From Gordonia alkanivorans NBRC 16433 (GTDB lineage Bacteria; Actinomycetota; Actinomycetes; Mycobacteriales; Mycobacteriaceae): a stretch of 56,765 bases of DNA. The notes beneath the pieces are model-generated. The model saw only the letters and a list, made by a program, of their open reading frames with translations, did not search any database and was not told where the DNA came from. The stretch spans positions 1 to 56,765 of the forward strand of contig NZ_BACI01000030.1 of NCBI RefSeq assembly GCF_000225505.1. The letters are read 5' to 3'. Positions 29,362 to 38,683 of this stretch are shown in pieces; the first letter of the stretch is position 1; each line of letters opens with the position of its first letter. A program made the position numbers and the translations under genes.

Positions 29362-29964
29362 TCAGGCCGGCTCCAGCGCCCGGTTCGCCTTCTCCAGAGC
29401 GGCGAGCGTACGCAGGACGGAATCCCGCTTCGCGGTCAGGTCCGACACCTTGGCCTTGCCGCTCAAGCCGGAGTCCTTCTGCGCGATCGCCAAGCGTTCC
29501 TCGATCTCCGCGAGCTGCGCCAGCAGGTTCTCGGCGCGGCTCATGAGCTCGGCGCGGTCGGGGCGGGTGACTCCGGACTTGTCATTCTGCGTCCTGGTCG
29601 CAGGCGCCTTGGTGCTCGCCTTCGGAGCGGTGGTCGTGGTGCGGGTCGTGACGCGCTGCCCGGTTCGAGACTTGGTACGGGGAGGTGTGTGCGAGCGGGT
29701 CTGGTTGAGCAGCGCCCGGGCCTCGCGAGCGGCCACCCGGTGTTCGTGTTCTTCCTCGTCCTCCGAGGCGAGCGATCCACCCAGGGGCCGCAGACCGTAC
29801 AAACCGACGAACTCGCGGGCCACAGCAATGGTCTGTTCTGCAGTGCGGCAGCGCCCGCACCGCGGCTCACCACGGAACTCGGCGATGTCCCCGGTGGACG
29901 AGCACCACACGCACACGCGCGAAGTGAGGTCGGTCATGAAAGCATCGTCAGCAGCGGAATTCAC
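29362..29964 (-). CDS. Hypothetical protein with an N-terminal CxxC-CxxC zinc finger
   Basis: About 200 residues. The N-terminal segment has CVWC near residue 18 and CGRC near residue 36, a likely zinc ribbon. A Thr/Arg/Lys-rich low-complexity linker occupies the middle, and the last 60 residues form a predicted coiled coil (LMSRAENLLAQLAEIEERL). I do not recognise the family. The GTG at 29964 follows a TAGTCT box by 8 nt; the ATG at 29937 is an alternative. Base use is chromosomal. Confidence 0.6.
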   Translation of the reverse strand: MNSAADDAFMTDLTSRVCVWCSSTGDIAEFRGEPRCGRCRTAEQTIAVAREFVGLYGLRPLGGSLASEDEEEHEHRVAAREARALLNQTRSHTPPRTKSRTGQRVTTRTTTTAPKASTKAPATRTQNDKSGVTRPDRAELMSRAENLLAQLAEIEERLAIAQKDSGLSGKAKVSDLTAKRDSVLRTLAALEKANRALEPA

Positions 29965-30016
29965 GTGAGAAAAGACTACGGCACATGGCTTTTCGATCTG
30001 CAGCGGGGTTGCACCC

Positions 30017-30175
30017 TCAGTCCGACGGATGCCGCGACGGATGTTCCTCTGAGGACGTCGCCGCCCCGATGACCTCAGCAAAGTAGGCGTCGAGCCGGTC
30101 GAACAGTCCGAGGAAGGCCTCGACGTGGCGGTCACCCGAGTCCGCGTAGCCCGCGATCGCCATTCGAGCAGGCAC
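30017..30175 (-). CDS. Small 52-residue ORF after eutC
   Basis: A short frame starting at GTG 30175 (AGAGG about 9 nt upstream) or ATG 30163. It encodes MAIAGYADSGDRHVEAF followed by a leucine/aspartate-rich helix and an acidic tail. Third positions are strongly G/C, as in real genes here, and it lies 27 bp after the eutC stop on the same strand. No family is recognised. It could be a genuine small operon member or a chance frame. Confidence 0.35.
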   Translation of the reverse strand: MPARMAIAGYADSGDRHVEAFLGLFDRLDAYFAEVIGAATSSEEHPSRHPSD

Positions 30176-30202
30176 GCCCAGCAACCTCTCAGGTCACTTC
30201 AT

Positions 30203-30973
30203 CTAGCCGTCCAGGATTCGTGCATCACTGCCGGTGAGTTGGTCGCGTGAGGTGTCCTTGAGCGCGACTCCGGATCTCCCGAGTTTGCGAGCGCCGTCGA
30301 CCAGGGCCGCGGTGATCGCGGCGGCGGTTGTGTAGTCGAGGCCGTCGGGCGGGTGGATGTTGGAGATGCAGTTGCGGTCTGCGTCACTGCGTCCGGCTCG
30401 CGGGAGATGGGTGAGGTAGATACCGAGACTGTCGGCGACCGATAGGCCGGGGCGTTCGCCGATGATCATGATCATCGTCTGGGCGCGGAGGGCTTCGCCG
30501 ATGTGGTCGCCGAGGGCGACGCGCGCTTGGGTTGCGATCACCGGGGGAGCGAGGGAGTAGCGCGGGGCGAGGGTGTCGAGGAGCGCTTCGAGCAATCCTC
30601 GTCCGTGGTCGGCGAGCGCACGCGGTGAGAGTCCGTCGGCGAGCACGATGGCGAGGTCGGCTCCGGTGTCGGGCAGGTGAGACAGATCCGCGGGCCGTCG
30701 CCCGAGATCTGGTCGCCGCAGGTACTCACTTCGGGAGCCGGCCTCGCTGTGCACATGGAGTGCTGGCTCGATGTCGAGATCACTGATCTGATCGTTGAGG
30801 TCGGCCACGTCGAGCGGTTCGTGCACGGCGTCGCGGGCTGCGGAGTGGGCAGCCTTGAACTCGAGTACTCGACGCGAGGGGAGTGAATTCCCGGCCCGGC
30901 CCAATCCGATCCGTGCTCGGGTGGTCAGTCGCAGTCCAGCCCAATGGTCCTCGGCCGGTTGGCGGGCGTTCAT
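30203..30973 (-). CDS. eutC: Ethanolamine ammonia-lyase small subunit
   Basis: A 256-residue light subunit of the coenzyme B12-dependent ethanolamine ammonia-lyase, which forms acetaldehyde and ammonia. Recognisable segments are TTRARIGLGRAGNSLPS near the start, MIIGERPGLSVADSLGIYLTH around residue 170, and NCISNIHPPDGLDY, which contributes to the B12 site. Its ATG overlaps the eutB stop (ATGA), so the two subunits are coupled. Confidence 0.95.
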   Translation of the reverse strand: MNARQPAEDHWAGLRLTTRARIGLGRAGNSLPSRRVLEFKAAHSAARDAVHEPLDVADLNDQISDLDIEPALHVHSEAGSRSEYLRRPDLGRRPADLSHLPDTGADLAIVLADGLSPRALADHGRGLLEALLDTLAPRYSLAPPVIATQARVALGDHIGEALRAQTMIMIIGERPGLSVADSLGIYLTHLPRAGRSDADRNCISNIHPPDGLDYTTAAAITAALVDGARKLGRSGVALKDTSRDQLTGSDARILDG

Positions 30974-32379
30974 CGGGCCGCACTCAGTGCACGCAGGGGA
31001 GAGTCGAGCACGTCGACGGGCAGGATGCGTCCGTCGGTGTCGGCCATACCGAGTCCGGCCAGCCAGGCCTCGAATTCCGGAGCGGGACGGAGGCCGAGTG
31101 CCTGACGCACGTAGAGCGCGTCGTGGAAGGACAGGCTTTGATAGCCGAGCATGACGTCGTCGGCGCCAGGGACGGCGATGACAAACGCGGCGCCGGCGAC
31201 ACCGAGCAGGGTCAGCAGAGTGTCCATGTCGTCTTGGTCTGCTTCGGCATGGTTGGTGTAGCAGACGTCGACACCCATCGGGAGACCGAGGATCTTCCCG
31301 CAGAAGTGGTCTTCGAGACCGGCGCGAATGATCTGTTTCCCGTCGTAGAGGTATTCGGGTCCGATGAAGCCGACGACGGTGTTGATCAGGAGAGGTTCGA
31401 GGTCACGCGCCACGGCATACGCACGGGTTTCCAGTGTTTGCTGATCGACGGGTTTGCCGCCGGTGCCGAGATGCGCATTCGCCGACAGCGCGGATCCCTG
31501 CCCGGTCTCGAGGTACATGACGTTGTCACCGACGGTGCCGCGGTGCAGAGAGTGGCCCGCTTCGTTGGCTTCTCGCAACATCGCGATGTCGACTCCGAAA
31601 CTGCGGTTGGCGCCCTCGGTTCCAGCGATCGATTGGAAGACCAGGTCGACCGGTACCCCTTTCTCGATCAGGTCCACAGTGGTGGTGACGTGTGACAGAA
31701 CGCAGGATTGCGTCGGGATCTGAAAGCGTTGTCGGATGTCGTCGAGCAGGTACAGCAGCTCCGAGGTCGCGTGCGGCGAGTCGGTAGCCGGGTTGATGCC
31801 GATCACCGCGTCTCCGCATCCCATCAACAATCCGTCCAGAGTCGCCGCCGCGATGCCGCGAGGATCGTCGGTGGGGTGGTTGGGTTGCAGTCGGGTGCTG
31901 ATGCGTCCCGGCAGGCCGACTGTGGTGCGGAAAGCTGCGGTGACGGTCGCGGCTGAGGCAACCAGGATCAGGTCCTGGTTGCGCATGATCTTCGATACGG
32001 CGGCAACCATTTCGGGGGTCAAACCTGCTGCCACAGCGGCAATTCGAGCGGCACCGTCGTCGCGAACCGCGGTTTCGAGGAACCAGTCACGCAGTCCGCC
32101 GACGGTCAGGTGCGCGATCGACTGGAACGCCACCCGGTCGTGGGTGTCGATGATCAGTCGGGTGACCTCATCGGTCTCATATGGAACGACCTGTTCTTCG
32201 AGGAAGGTCGTCAAGGGTAGATCTGCGAGTTGCCATGCCGCAGCGGCGCGTTCGGCATCGGACTCGGCAGCACACCCGGCGAGTTCATCGCCGGAGCGGC
32301 GGGGGGTGGCCTTGGCCATCAGTTCGACGAGTCCGTCGAAGGTGTAGGTCGTGCCCGAGATCGACTGGGTGTAGATCAT
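30970..32379 (-). CDS. eutB: Ethanolamine ammonia-lyase large subunit
   Basis: A 469-residue heavy subunit with the TIM-barrel active site. The family segment LQPNHPTDDPRGIAAA, the GCGDAVIGINPATDS stretch, SIAGTEGANRSFG and CYTNHAEADQDDMD are all present, as in characterised EutB. The ATG at 32379 overlaps the permease stop by 4 nt and has a GGAGG site inside the permease end. No reactivating factor EutA, aldehyde dehydrogenase or microcompartment shell gene lies nearby, so acetaldehyde must be handled elsewhere. Confidence 0.96.
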   Translation of the reverse strand: MIYTQSISGTTYTFDGLVELMAKATPRRSGDELAGCAAESDAERAAAAWQLADLPLTTFLEEQVVPYETDEVTRLIIDTHDRVAFQSIAHLTVGGLRDWFLETAVRDDGAARIAAVAAGLTPEMVAAVSKIMRNQDLILVASAATVTAAFRTTVGLPGRISTRLQPNHPTDDPRGIAAATLDGLLMGCGDAVIGINPATDSPHATSELLYLLDDIRQRFQIPTQSCVLSHVTTTVDLIEKGVPVDLVFQSIAGTEGANRSFGVDIAMLREANEAGHSLHRGTVGDNVMYLETGQGSALSANAHLGTGGKPVDQQTLETRAYAVARDLEPLLINTVVGFIGPEYLYDGKQIIRAGLEDHFCGKILGLPMGVDVCYTNHAEADQDDMDTLLTLLGVAGAAFVIAVPGADDVMLGYQSLSFHDALYVRQALGLRPAPEFEAWLAGLGMADTDGRILPVDVLDSPLRALSAAR

Positions 32380-33818
32380 CGTAGGTCGTCCTCCGCTTCG
32401 GCGAGCGCTGCGAATTCCTCGTCGGGCGAGTTCGCGACGAGCCGGTGTCGGCTGTACAGGGCGAAGTAGAGCATGAACAGGGCGAACACTCCGAGGCAGC
32501 ACAAGGCTGCCACCACGTCGACGAGGAAAGTCGCGATGACCGCGATGACTGCGACGACGAGTGCGAAGCCCGTGGTCGCGACGCCGCCGGGGGTGCGGTA
32601 CGGGCGCTTCATATCTGGTTCGCGGCGCCGTAGAACGATGTGGCTGACCATGATCAACACATAGCTCGAGGCGGCACCGAAGACAGCCATGTTCAACAGG
32701 AGGTCGCCTTTGCCGGTGAGCGACAGCAGGAAGCCGATGATCCCGGGCACGATCAGCGCTAGCGTGGGGGCCTTGCGTCGGTTGGTCACCGACAACACCG
32801 TCGGCAGGTAACCAGCTCGTGAGAGTGCGAACAGCTGGCGCGAGTAGGCGTAGATGATCGAGAAGAAGCTCGCGACCAGACCGGCAAGCCCGATGTAGTT
32901 GACCACCTTGGCCATCGACGAATCACCCAGTGCCTCGACCAGCGGATTTCCCGACTCCGACATCGGACCTGCACCACCTGCGCCGGTCGTCAGGAACAGC
33001 ACGGTGACACAGGTGATGAGAAGGACGCTGATCGCAGCGATGATGCCCCGCGGAACGTTTCGTTCGGGGTCGGCGGTCTCTTCGGCCGCCAGCGGTACAC
33101 CTTCGATCGCCAGGAAGAACCAGATCGCGAACGGAATGGCCGCCCAGATCCCGATGTAACCGAACGGCAGGAACGACGACGACCCGGCTGCGTCCGTGGG
33201 TGCGATGTCGGTGAGGTTGCCGATCTCGAAGTGGCCGATGGCAGTGATCGCAAAGATGACCAGACCGACCAACGCGATGGCAGTGATCGCGAACATCACC
33301 TTCAACGCCTCGCCTGCGCCGGACAGATGGATTCCGATGAAGATCATGTACACGACCAGATAGACCCACCAGCCGTCGGTGATACCGAACAGGTTCAACG
33401 ACTCGACGTAGGCGCCGATGAACGTCGCGATCGCTGCCGGCGCGATCGAATACTCGATCAGAATCGCCGTGCCCGTGGCGAATCCGCCCCATGGACCGAG
33501 TGCCCGGCGGGCGAACGTGTAACCACCTCCAGCCGCTGGAAGAGCCGAGGACAGCTCAGCCATCCCCAGCACCAGGCACAAGTACATCGCGGCGATGATG
33601 ACCGCGGCGATCGCCAGGCCGCCGAAGCCGCCGTGTCCGAGGCCGAAGTTCCATCCCGAATAGTCGCCGGAGACCACGTAACTCACACCCAGACCGGCGA
33701 GCAGCAGCCACCCGGCGGTGCCGCCCTTGAGTTGACGCTTCGCCAGATAGTCCGCCGATTCTGCGTGACTGTCCACGCCACCGGTGTGGTGCGAACTCTT
33801 CGATTCGTCGATAGCCAA
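32376..33818 (-). CDS. eat: Ethanolamine permease (APC superfamily)
   Basis: A 480-residue transporter with about 12 transmembrane helices, of the APC superfamily and Eat type. The glycine-rich SYVVSGDYSGWNFGLGHGG motif of helix 1 and PAAGGGYTFARRALGPWGG in helix 3 support this. It imports ethanolamine for the lyase encoded immediately downstream by overlapping genes. The start is a TTG at 33818 with a strong GAGGAGG ribosome site 6 nt upstream. Confidence 0.93.
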   Translation of the reverse strand: MAIDESKSSHHTGGVDSHAESADYLAKRQLKGGTAGWLLLAGLGVSYVVSGDYSGWNFGLGHGGFGGLAIAAVIIAAMYLCLVLGMAELSSALPAAGGGYTFARRALGPWGGFATGTAILIEYSIAPAAIATFIGAYVESLNLFGITDGWWVYLVVYMIFIGIHLSGAGEALKVMFAITAIALVGLVIFAITAIGHFEIGNLTDIAPTDAAGSSSFLPFGYIGIWAAIPFAIWFFLAIEGVPLAAEETADPERNVPRGIIAAISVLLITCVTVLFLTTGAGGAGPMSESGNPLVEALGDSSMAKVVNYIGLAGLVASFFSIIYAYSRQLFALSRAGYLPTVLSVTNRRKAPTLALIVPGIIGFLLSLTGKGDLLLNMAVFGAASSYVLIMVSHIVLRRREPDMKRPYRTPGGVATTGFALVVAVIAVIATFLVDVVAALCCLGVFALFMLYFALYSRHRLVANSPDEEFAALAEAEDDLR

Positions 33819-34037
33819 ACCGGCCTCCTCGGGAGAAGGACCTAGACCCAGTTATCCAGGCCACACTGGTCCGTGAACGTGACGCCTGACATTAAGGCGA
33901 GCAACGTTGCAACCGAGTTGGCCAGGGTTGCGCACTGCCCGAACGGGCAGGGCCCGTCCCAGGGTGCGAGCCGCGAGACGTCGGACACGGACCAGCCCGA
34001 TCGCCGCACCGGGCGAGCAGGTACTCGAGGCGGCCCC

Positions 34038-34931
34038 TCAGCGCAGTGCGGCCACGACCTGGTCGGCCATCGCCCGCTGACCGAGTGCATTGGCGTGCAT
34101 CGCCGGGAAGCTGACCGCACCCAACGTCGGCTCGACCCATCGCCGATCGCCCGCGCAGGCGTCGTGGCCTGCGGAGACCTTGGTCATGTCCACATAGGTT
34201 GCGCGCGTGGCTGCGGCGGCGCGGCGCATGGCGTCATTGAGGGCGGCGAAGGCCCGGTGTAGGTATTCGGTGTCTCCGGGCGTCGTGAGCAGAGACGCCG
34301 AGCAGAGCGCCGAGCCCACCGCCGGGAAGATCTGCGGATACCCCACGAGAAGGACGCGGGCTCGCGGCGCGGCGCGCTTGATGATGCGCAACGCGTTCAC
34401 GAGGTCGGGGTAGGTCGCGGAGTTGATCCTGTCGACAAACGAGGTGCCGAACTTGTCGCGGCACGGGGTGGCCGACAGCGGCGCCGCCAGCCAGGCCTGC
34501 TGGCAAGCCGAGGTCGAGAAGCTGAAGAGCCCGTTGTTGTTCGCGCCGATCGTCAAGGTGATCAAGCGGGTGGCCGACCCCACCGCGGTGATCTGCGGTC
34601 CCTGCCACAAGTGTTGCGCCTGGGTCAGGTCTTCGGTCGACGCGCCTGAGCAACTGACGTCGGCGACCGAGAGCCCGCGTCTCTCCGCGACGAGATGGGA
34701 GTAGTTGACCAGCGAGTTCGAACAGAACATTGCCGCATTCGTCGCCTGGGGGAATACCGATGCGCCTGCGCTGTAGCTGTCACCGAGATTGACGTACGGG
34801 TATCCGTCCGCTGCCCGGGCCCCGCCGGCGTGGGCGAGTCCGCAGACGAGGGCGAGGGCGGTGGCCGCCGCGGTCAGCACGGTTCGAATGCCGAGGCGCC
34901 GGCGTAGGTCACGGCCGTACGGCAAGGGCAT
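34038..34931 (-). CDS. Secreted SGNH/GDSL hydrolase
   Basis: A 297-residue exported esterase or lipase. A signal peptide (residues 1-41, ending near ARAAD) is followed by the nucleophile block NLGDSYSAG, the GANN block of the oxyanion hole and, near the C-terminus, the acid/base pair region ending in HANALGQ. Several cysteines suggest disulphides, as in actinobacterial secreted SGNH lipases. The ATG at 34931 has TGGAGT 8 nt upstream. The substrate is likely an acyl ester. Confidence 0.9.
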   Translation of the reverse strand: MPLPYGRDLRRRLGIRTVLTAAATALALVCGLAHAGGARAADGYPYVNLGDSYSAGASVFPQATNAAMFCSNSLVNYSHLVAERRGLSVADVSCSGASTEDLTQAQHLWQGPQITAVGSATRLITLTIGANNNGLFSFSTSACQQAWLAAPLSATPCRDKFGTSFVDRINSATYPDLVNALRIIKRAAPRARVLLVGYPQIFPAVGSALCSASLLTTPGDTEYLHRAFAALNDAMRRAAAATRATYVDMTKVSAGHDACAGDRRWVEPTLGAVSFPAMHANALGQRAMADQVVAALR

Positions 34932-35194
34932 TCGGGCACTCCAGATCGTGGTGCTCAAGTTACTGATGGTGCTGATGAGACTAACACGGACGGAGAATTG
35001 CCTAAGTTGCAGCCGTCGATTCAACGGGCCTGCATTTGTCGCGTGTGACGATTCTCTTTTTGGTCGAATCGGGTCAGGACCTTTCGACGTCATGCCGATG
35101 ACCTTCGACTCCGGCTTGTCGGCGGTGGCGGGGCGAGGATGAGTGGAGTCGAGGGGAACTGCTGCCGCAGGCTGTGCAGGGTAGGAGACAAACC

Positions 35195-36082
35195 ATGACT
35201 GATTCAGTGACCGATGCGACCGCACCGATTGTCGTCGGGGTAGACGGTTCGGACTCCGCTTTGATGGCGGTGAGGTGGGCGGCCGGTGCTGCAGTTCGGG
35301 AGCGACGACCCCTGCGGCTGATCTCTGCGGTGGGGATCGTGCCGGGCGCGTACGCGCCGACCGCGACGTTGACGTCCCCGGCAGTGGTCGAGGCGATGCA
35401 CGCGGGCGCGGCGCGGGCCATCGAGGCCGCGACTCAGGTCGTCGCAGATGTCGACCCTGACGTGGACGTTGCAGGCAAGACTGTGAGCGGGTCGGCCATG
35501 CTGACGCTTCGTCACGCGTCCGCGTGGGCGCACATGCTCGTGCTGGGCAGGCGTGGTCTCGGCGGAGTGCGCGGACTGCTCCTCGGATCGGTCAGCACCG
35601 ACGCCGCCGCGCATGCGGAGTGCCCTGTTGTGGTTGTGGGCGGGCCGGCGCCCACGACCGGCCCCGTGGTCGTCGGTGTCGACGGGTCGCCTACCTCGAC
35701 TGCGGCGATCGCCCATGCGTTCCGTCAAGCTGACCTGTTGAACACATCTTTGCTCGGGGTGCACGCATATGGAGGGTCTTCGGGCGCAGCGTTCTACGGC
35801 GCAGACCAGAGGACCCTTCGACAGTTCGAGGACGAAGCCGAAGAACTGTTGGGTGAACAACTGGCCGGGTATCCCGAGGACTACCCCGATGTGCAGATCG
35901 AGCGTCACGTCGGCATCGCCTCACCTGCCGAAGAAATCTTCGATGCGGCTCAGACCGCGCAGCTCGTCGTCGTCGGGACCCGCGGACACGGGGGTATTCG
36001 GGGATTGCTGTTGGGGTCGACGAGTCGCGCCGTGGTGCAAGTGGCGCCGTGCCCGGTGATGGTGGTGCACCGCAAGCCCTGA
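35195..36082 (+). CDS. Tandem universal stress protein
   Basis: A 295-residue protein with two UspA domains (about residues 10-142 and 150-292). Each starts with a VVGVDGS strand and ends with an ATP-binding loop: GRRGLGGVRGLLLGS in the first and GTRGHGGIRGLLLGST in the second. Both loops keep the G-x2-G-x9-G-S/T pattern, so both may bind ATP. The ATG at 35195 has an AGGAG site. Tandem Usp genes in related organisms respond to hypoxia or stress. It is divergent from the SGNH hydrolase across 263 bp. Confidence 0.92.
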   Translation: MTDSVTDATAPIVVGVDGSDSALMAVRWAAGAAVRERRPLRLISAVGIVPGAYAPTATLTSPAVVEAMHAGAARAIEAATQVVADVDPDVDVAGKTVSGSAMLTLRHASAWAHMLVLGRRGLGGVRGLLLGSVSTDAAAHAECPVVVVGGPAPTTGPVVVGVDGSPTSTAAIAHAFRQADLLNTSLLGVHAYGGSSGAAFYGADQRTLRQFEDEAEELLGEQLAGYPEDYPDVQIERHVGIASPAEEIFDAAQTAQLVVVGTRGHGGIRGLLLGSTSRAVVQVAPCPVMVVHRKP

Positions 36083-36705
36083 CCCGTGACCGGGTTGCTC
36101 ACTCAGAAACAGGTGTTCCCGGAGGTGGAGCGAGTCACCGATCCTGTGCGGGCTCGCCGCGAGAGGTAGCGCGGTGGATCGACCGTAGGGTCGTCGTCGA
36201 TGGTGTCGACGTGCGGGTCGGCGAGAATGTTGGTAACCGCAAGGAGCTGGCACCGAAGGTGGCGAAGTGCGGGTTGACGTCTCTGACGACACTCCGTGCA
36301 CGGTCCGCCGGCCAAACGAACGCCGGGATCGGCCAAGAAGACCCGAACGGCGCGCGGCGTGGTTGTCGTCCCACGCGGCCAGATCAGCCTCGCCTCGCAC
36401 AGGTAGTACCGACGGACGCTATGCCGCCGCTGCTCGTTATTGATGTTGATCCTCACGGCACCGGTTCGCCCGCGGAGGTTCTCGACATGACTGACCAACG
36501 GCCCTCGTGAATTAACCCCTGGCTCAGTGGGTGACCGGTAGTAGCACTCGTCGCGAGTGGTGGTGTGCTGCATTCGAGCGAAGTTCTGTACACCGCGAGA
36601 AGCGCCTGAGACAGTGAGCGGGTGAGCCCGTCGTGAACTCGCCCCGGCCGTGCATGGTCGGAAGAACGTGCTGAGCGTCGACGAACTCCAGCCAGGCGGG
36701 GGCGC
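36083..36705. other. 623-bp gap without a supported gene
   Basis: Overlapping open frames up to about 155 codons exist on both strands, but none has a convincing start signal or a recognisable domain. A short hairpin, ACCCG-TGAC-CGGGT, follows the stress-protein stop and may be a weak terminator. A minus-strand stretch around 36550-36700 vaguely recalls the end of a STAS domain. The gap marks the change from chromosomal-looking genes to the copper and wall island, so it may hold a decayed gene or an insertion boundary. Confidence 0.5.
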
Positions 36706-38010
36706 CTAGGTGTCTGCGTTGCCGTTCTTCCATTGTGGCCACGGGATGTTCCAATCGCCGAGTCCATCAACTCCCGGCAGTGTGTCGGCGTTGGTGTTCT
36801 TGACCGTGACGGGGTCACCGCGCAGGGTGTTCTTCACGAGCCATTCCGCGTCAGTGGGACTCAGGTTTGGGCAACCGTTGCTGACGTTGCTGCTGCCTTG
36901 CGCCGACATCGACCACGGTGCGCCGTGCATGTAAATGCCGCTGTAGGACATTTGCACCGCCCATTGAACGGGTGTGCGGTATCCCGCTGCGGACTCGACA
37001 GGCACTCCGTAGGTGGACGAGTCCATGATGATGTGCTCGACGCGATCTCCGATCATGTAGATACCGCGGGGCGTCGGAGTGCTGTCTTTGCCGAACGAGG
37101 TCGGCATCGTGCGGATGACCTTGCCGTCTCGTTTGACGACTATCGTTTTGGTGTTGTCGTCGGCAACGATTTCCTGAGCTCGGCCAATCGTGAAGTCGTA
37201 GGACAAGTTCTCGTCGCCGTAGAGCCCGTCGCCGAGGTCGACTCCGTAAATGTTGACGGCGACACTGACTTTGGTGCCCGGCGTCCAGAAGCGTTCGGGC
37301 CTCCACCGGACTTCGGAGTCGCTGATCCAATAGAACGCACCCCGCATCTGGGGGTCAGACGACACGGTGATCGCCGCCTGTGCCTTCTTTCGGTCGGGGA
37401 TGGGATCGGCGAACCGCACCCCGACTGTGTGGGCGATCCCGACGGTTTTCTCGCCGAGGATGGCAGCGCTGGTCAGTGACTCCGGTGAGGTCGTGGTGAA
37501 GCGCTGCGAGACGACCGATCGACCGCCCACGCCCACGGCCTCGGCTTGAACGGAATACCGCTTCGAATATCCCAGGGGTTGGGTGCTTGTCCACGTTGAG
37601 CCGTCCTCGCTCAGTGAGCCCGCCAAGGGACGGCCGCTGGCTGTGGGGATACGGACGTTTGTCAACGCGCCGCGGCTGGCCGTGACAACAATAGGAAGCC
37701 CAGGTTCGACAACCGCGTTGGGCGCGAGTCGACCGCCACCTTCGGTGGCCACAGCAATGGAAGGCTGTGCGATGTCGGCGAAGCTGTCAACGGCCTGAAT
37801 CTCGTTGCTGTAGGCGGCGCCTCCGGTTGAGCTGCACGAGGTCAATAACATCACCACAGCCGTCAGGGCTGCGAGCATCAGCAGTCGCGGAATACCTGCC
37901 CGGACCGACCCGCGGCATCCACGAGCGCTCGAGCACTGCGGCTGCGCACCGTAAGCCGCCAAGAGATCACGTGGCTCTTCGATAGCTCGAGTCCTTCTTA
38001 CGCGGCCCAT
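36706..38010 (-). CDS. L,D-transpeptidase lipoprotein with a variant catalytic motif
   Basis: A 434-residue exported enzyme that should form 3-3 cross-links in peptidoglycan. A lipobox LLTSC ends at C59. Two Ig-like domains follow (about 75-165 and 170-270), then the YkuD domain (about 280-410), the layout of mycobacterial LdtMt2. The catalytic motif has H362 and C380, but the usual SHGC is SNGC here, so the motif histidine is Asn378. A BlaI-type box lies 41-59 bp upstream. The ATG at 38010 is followed by an unusually long N-terminal extension; a start near residue 45 is possible. Confidence 0.88.
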   Translation of the reverse strand: MGRVRRTRAIEEPRDLLAAYGAQPQCSSARGCRGSVRAGIPRLLMLAALTAVVMLLTSCSSTGGAAYSNEIQAVDSFADIAQPSIAVATEGGGRLAPNAVVEPGLPIVVTASRGALTNVRIPTASGRPLAGSLSEDGSTWTSTQPLGYSKRYSVQAEAVGVGGRSVVSQRFTTTSPESLTSAAILGEKTVGIAHTVGVRFADPIPDRKKAQAAITVSSDPQMRGAFYWISDSEVRWRPERFWTPGTKVSVAVNIYGVDLGDGLYGDENLSYDFTIGRAQEIVADDNTKTIVVKRDGKVIRTMPTSFGKDSTPTPRGIYMIGDRVEHIIMDSSTYGVPVESAAGYRTPVQWAVQMSYSGIYMHGAPWSMSAQGSSNVSNGCPNLSPTDAEWLVKNTLRGDPVTVKNTNADTLPGVDGLGDWNIPWPQWKNGNADT

Positions 38011-38050
38011 CGATTGTGGCGAACCCTCTCACTCGGCGCCTGGACTAGGT

Positions 38051-38069
38051 TTACTATCCACGATAGTAG
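38051..38069. promoter_or_regulatory. BlaI-type box upstream of the L,D-transpeptidase
   Basis: TTACTA-TCCACGA-TAGTAG, with an exact inner dyad TACTATC-CAC-GATAGTA (38052-38068). On the minus strand it contains a GATAGT hexamer (38058-38053) suitable as a -10 element, so a bound repressor would cover the promoter. It shares the same 19-bp layout with five other sites in the island. Confidence 0.65.
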
Positions 38070-38611
38070 TTGAATGCTGTGCGCTCCTCTACCCGCTGCA
38101 CAGCGCGAGAGAAGGTTCGAAACGTCTTCGTGGTGGGCGACCGCCGAGCGGTCACGTCGACCTCATTATTGCCGTGTGGCGACACCCCACAGGTAGTCCC
38201 CGCCGATGCGTGTTCGCCACCGCTCGCCGACGTCGAGGCCGTGGTGCGACAACTCTCGCGACACCTGCGGGACCACTCGTCCTCATACCTCCCGCGCGCC
38301 GATAAGGCGGGTCGTCCGACGACGTAGACTCCCCGGGTTCTCAACCACGGTGCAGGATCGAGTTTGGGTCCATCTTGCTGCCACACCTTGTAGTGCAGGT
38401 GTGGGCCGGTGGAGTAGCCGCGGTTTCCTACCGTTGCGATCTGCGCGCCGGCCAGGACTCGCTGCCAGACGCTCACCAGTGTCTCGCTGATGTGCCCATA
38501 CACGCCGATCGTGCCGTCGTCTTGCAGCACTCGCATCCACAGCCCGAAGCCGGCGGCCTTCGATAACCGTCCCCGCCCAAGGCGATCTTTGAGGTCGCGG
38601 GTTCGGTGTGC
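38054..38611 (-). pseudogene. Truncated M23 (LytM-type) peptidase remnant
   Basis: The frame opens after a TGA at 38614-38612 and has no start codon until ATG 38536. It encodes the second half of an M23 domain: KAAGFGLWMRV, then DDGTIGVYGH, VGNRGYSTG and the HLH zinc motif, followed by a Pro/Arg/Thr-rich tail. The first zinc-binding HxxxD block is missing. It closely parallels the intact M23 gene at 42265-43200 (VGNRG-STGPHLH), so it is probably a decayed paralogue. Its tail reads into the BlaI-type box. Confidence 0.75.
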
Positions 38612-38683
38612 TCACGCAGCTGTGACACGCGCAGCAAGTTCGTGGGGTAGTCGGGGCTGCTCGTCTCATCGATAACGACAGTG

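Noticed and set aside
35040..35110. Possible hypoxia (DosR-type) box before the universal stress protein
   Set aside because: A GGTCAGGACC-like stretch is present but lacks the symmetric GGGAC half-sites needed.
36524..36754. Possible STAS-domain C-terminal remnant on the minus strand
   Set aside because: Similarity is only a vague pattern, there is no start, and it overlaps the end of the L,D-transpeptidase gene.
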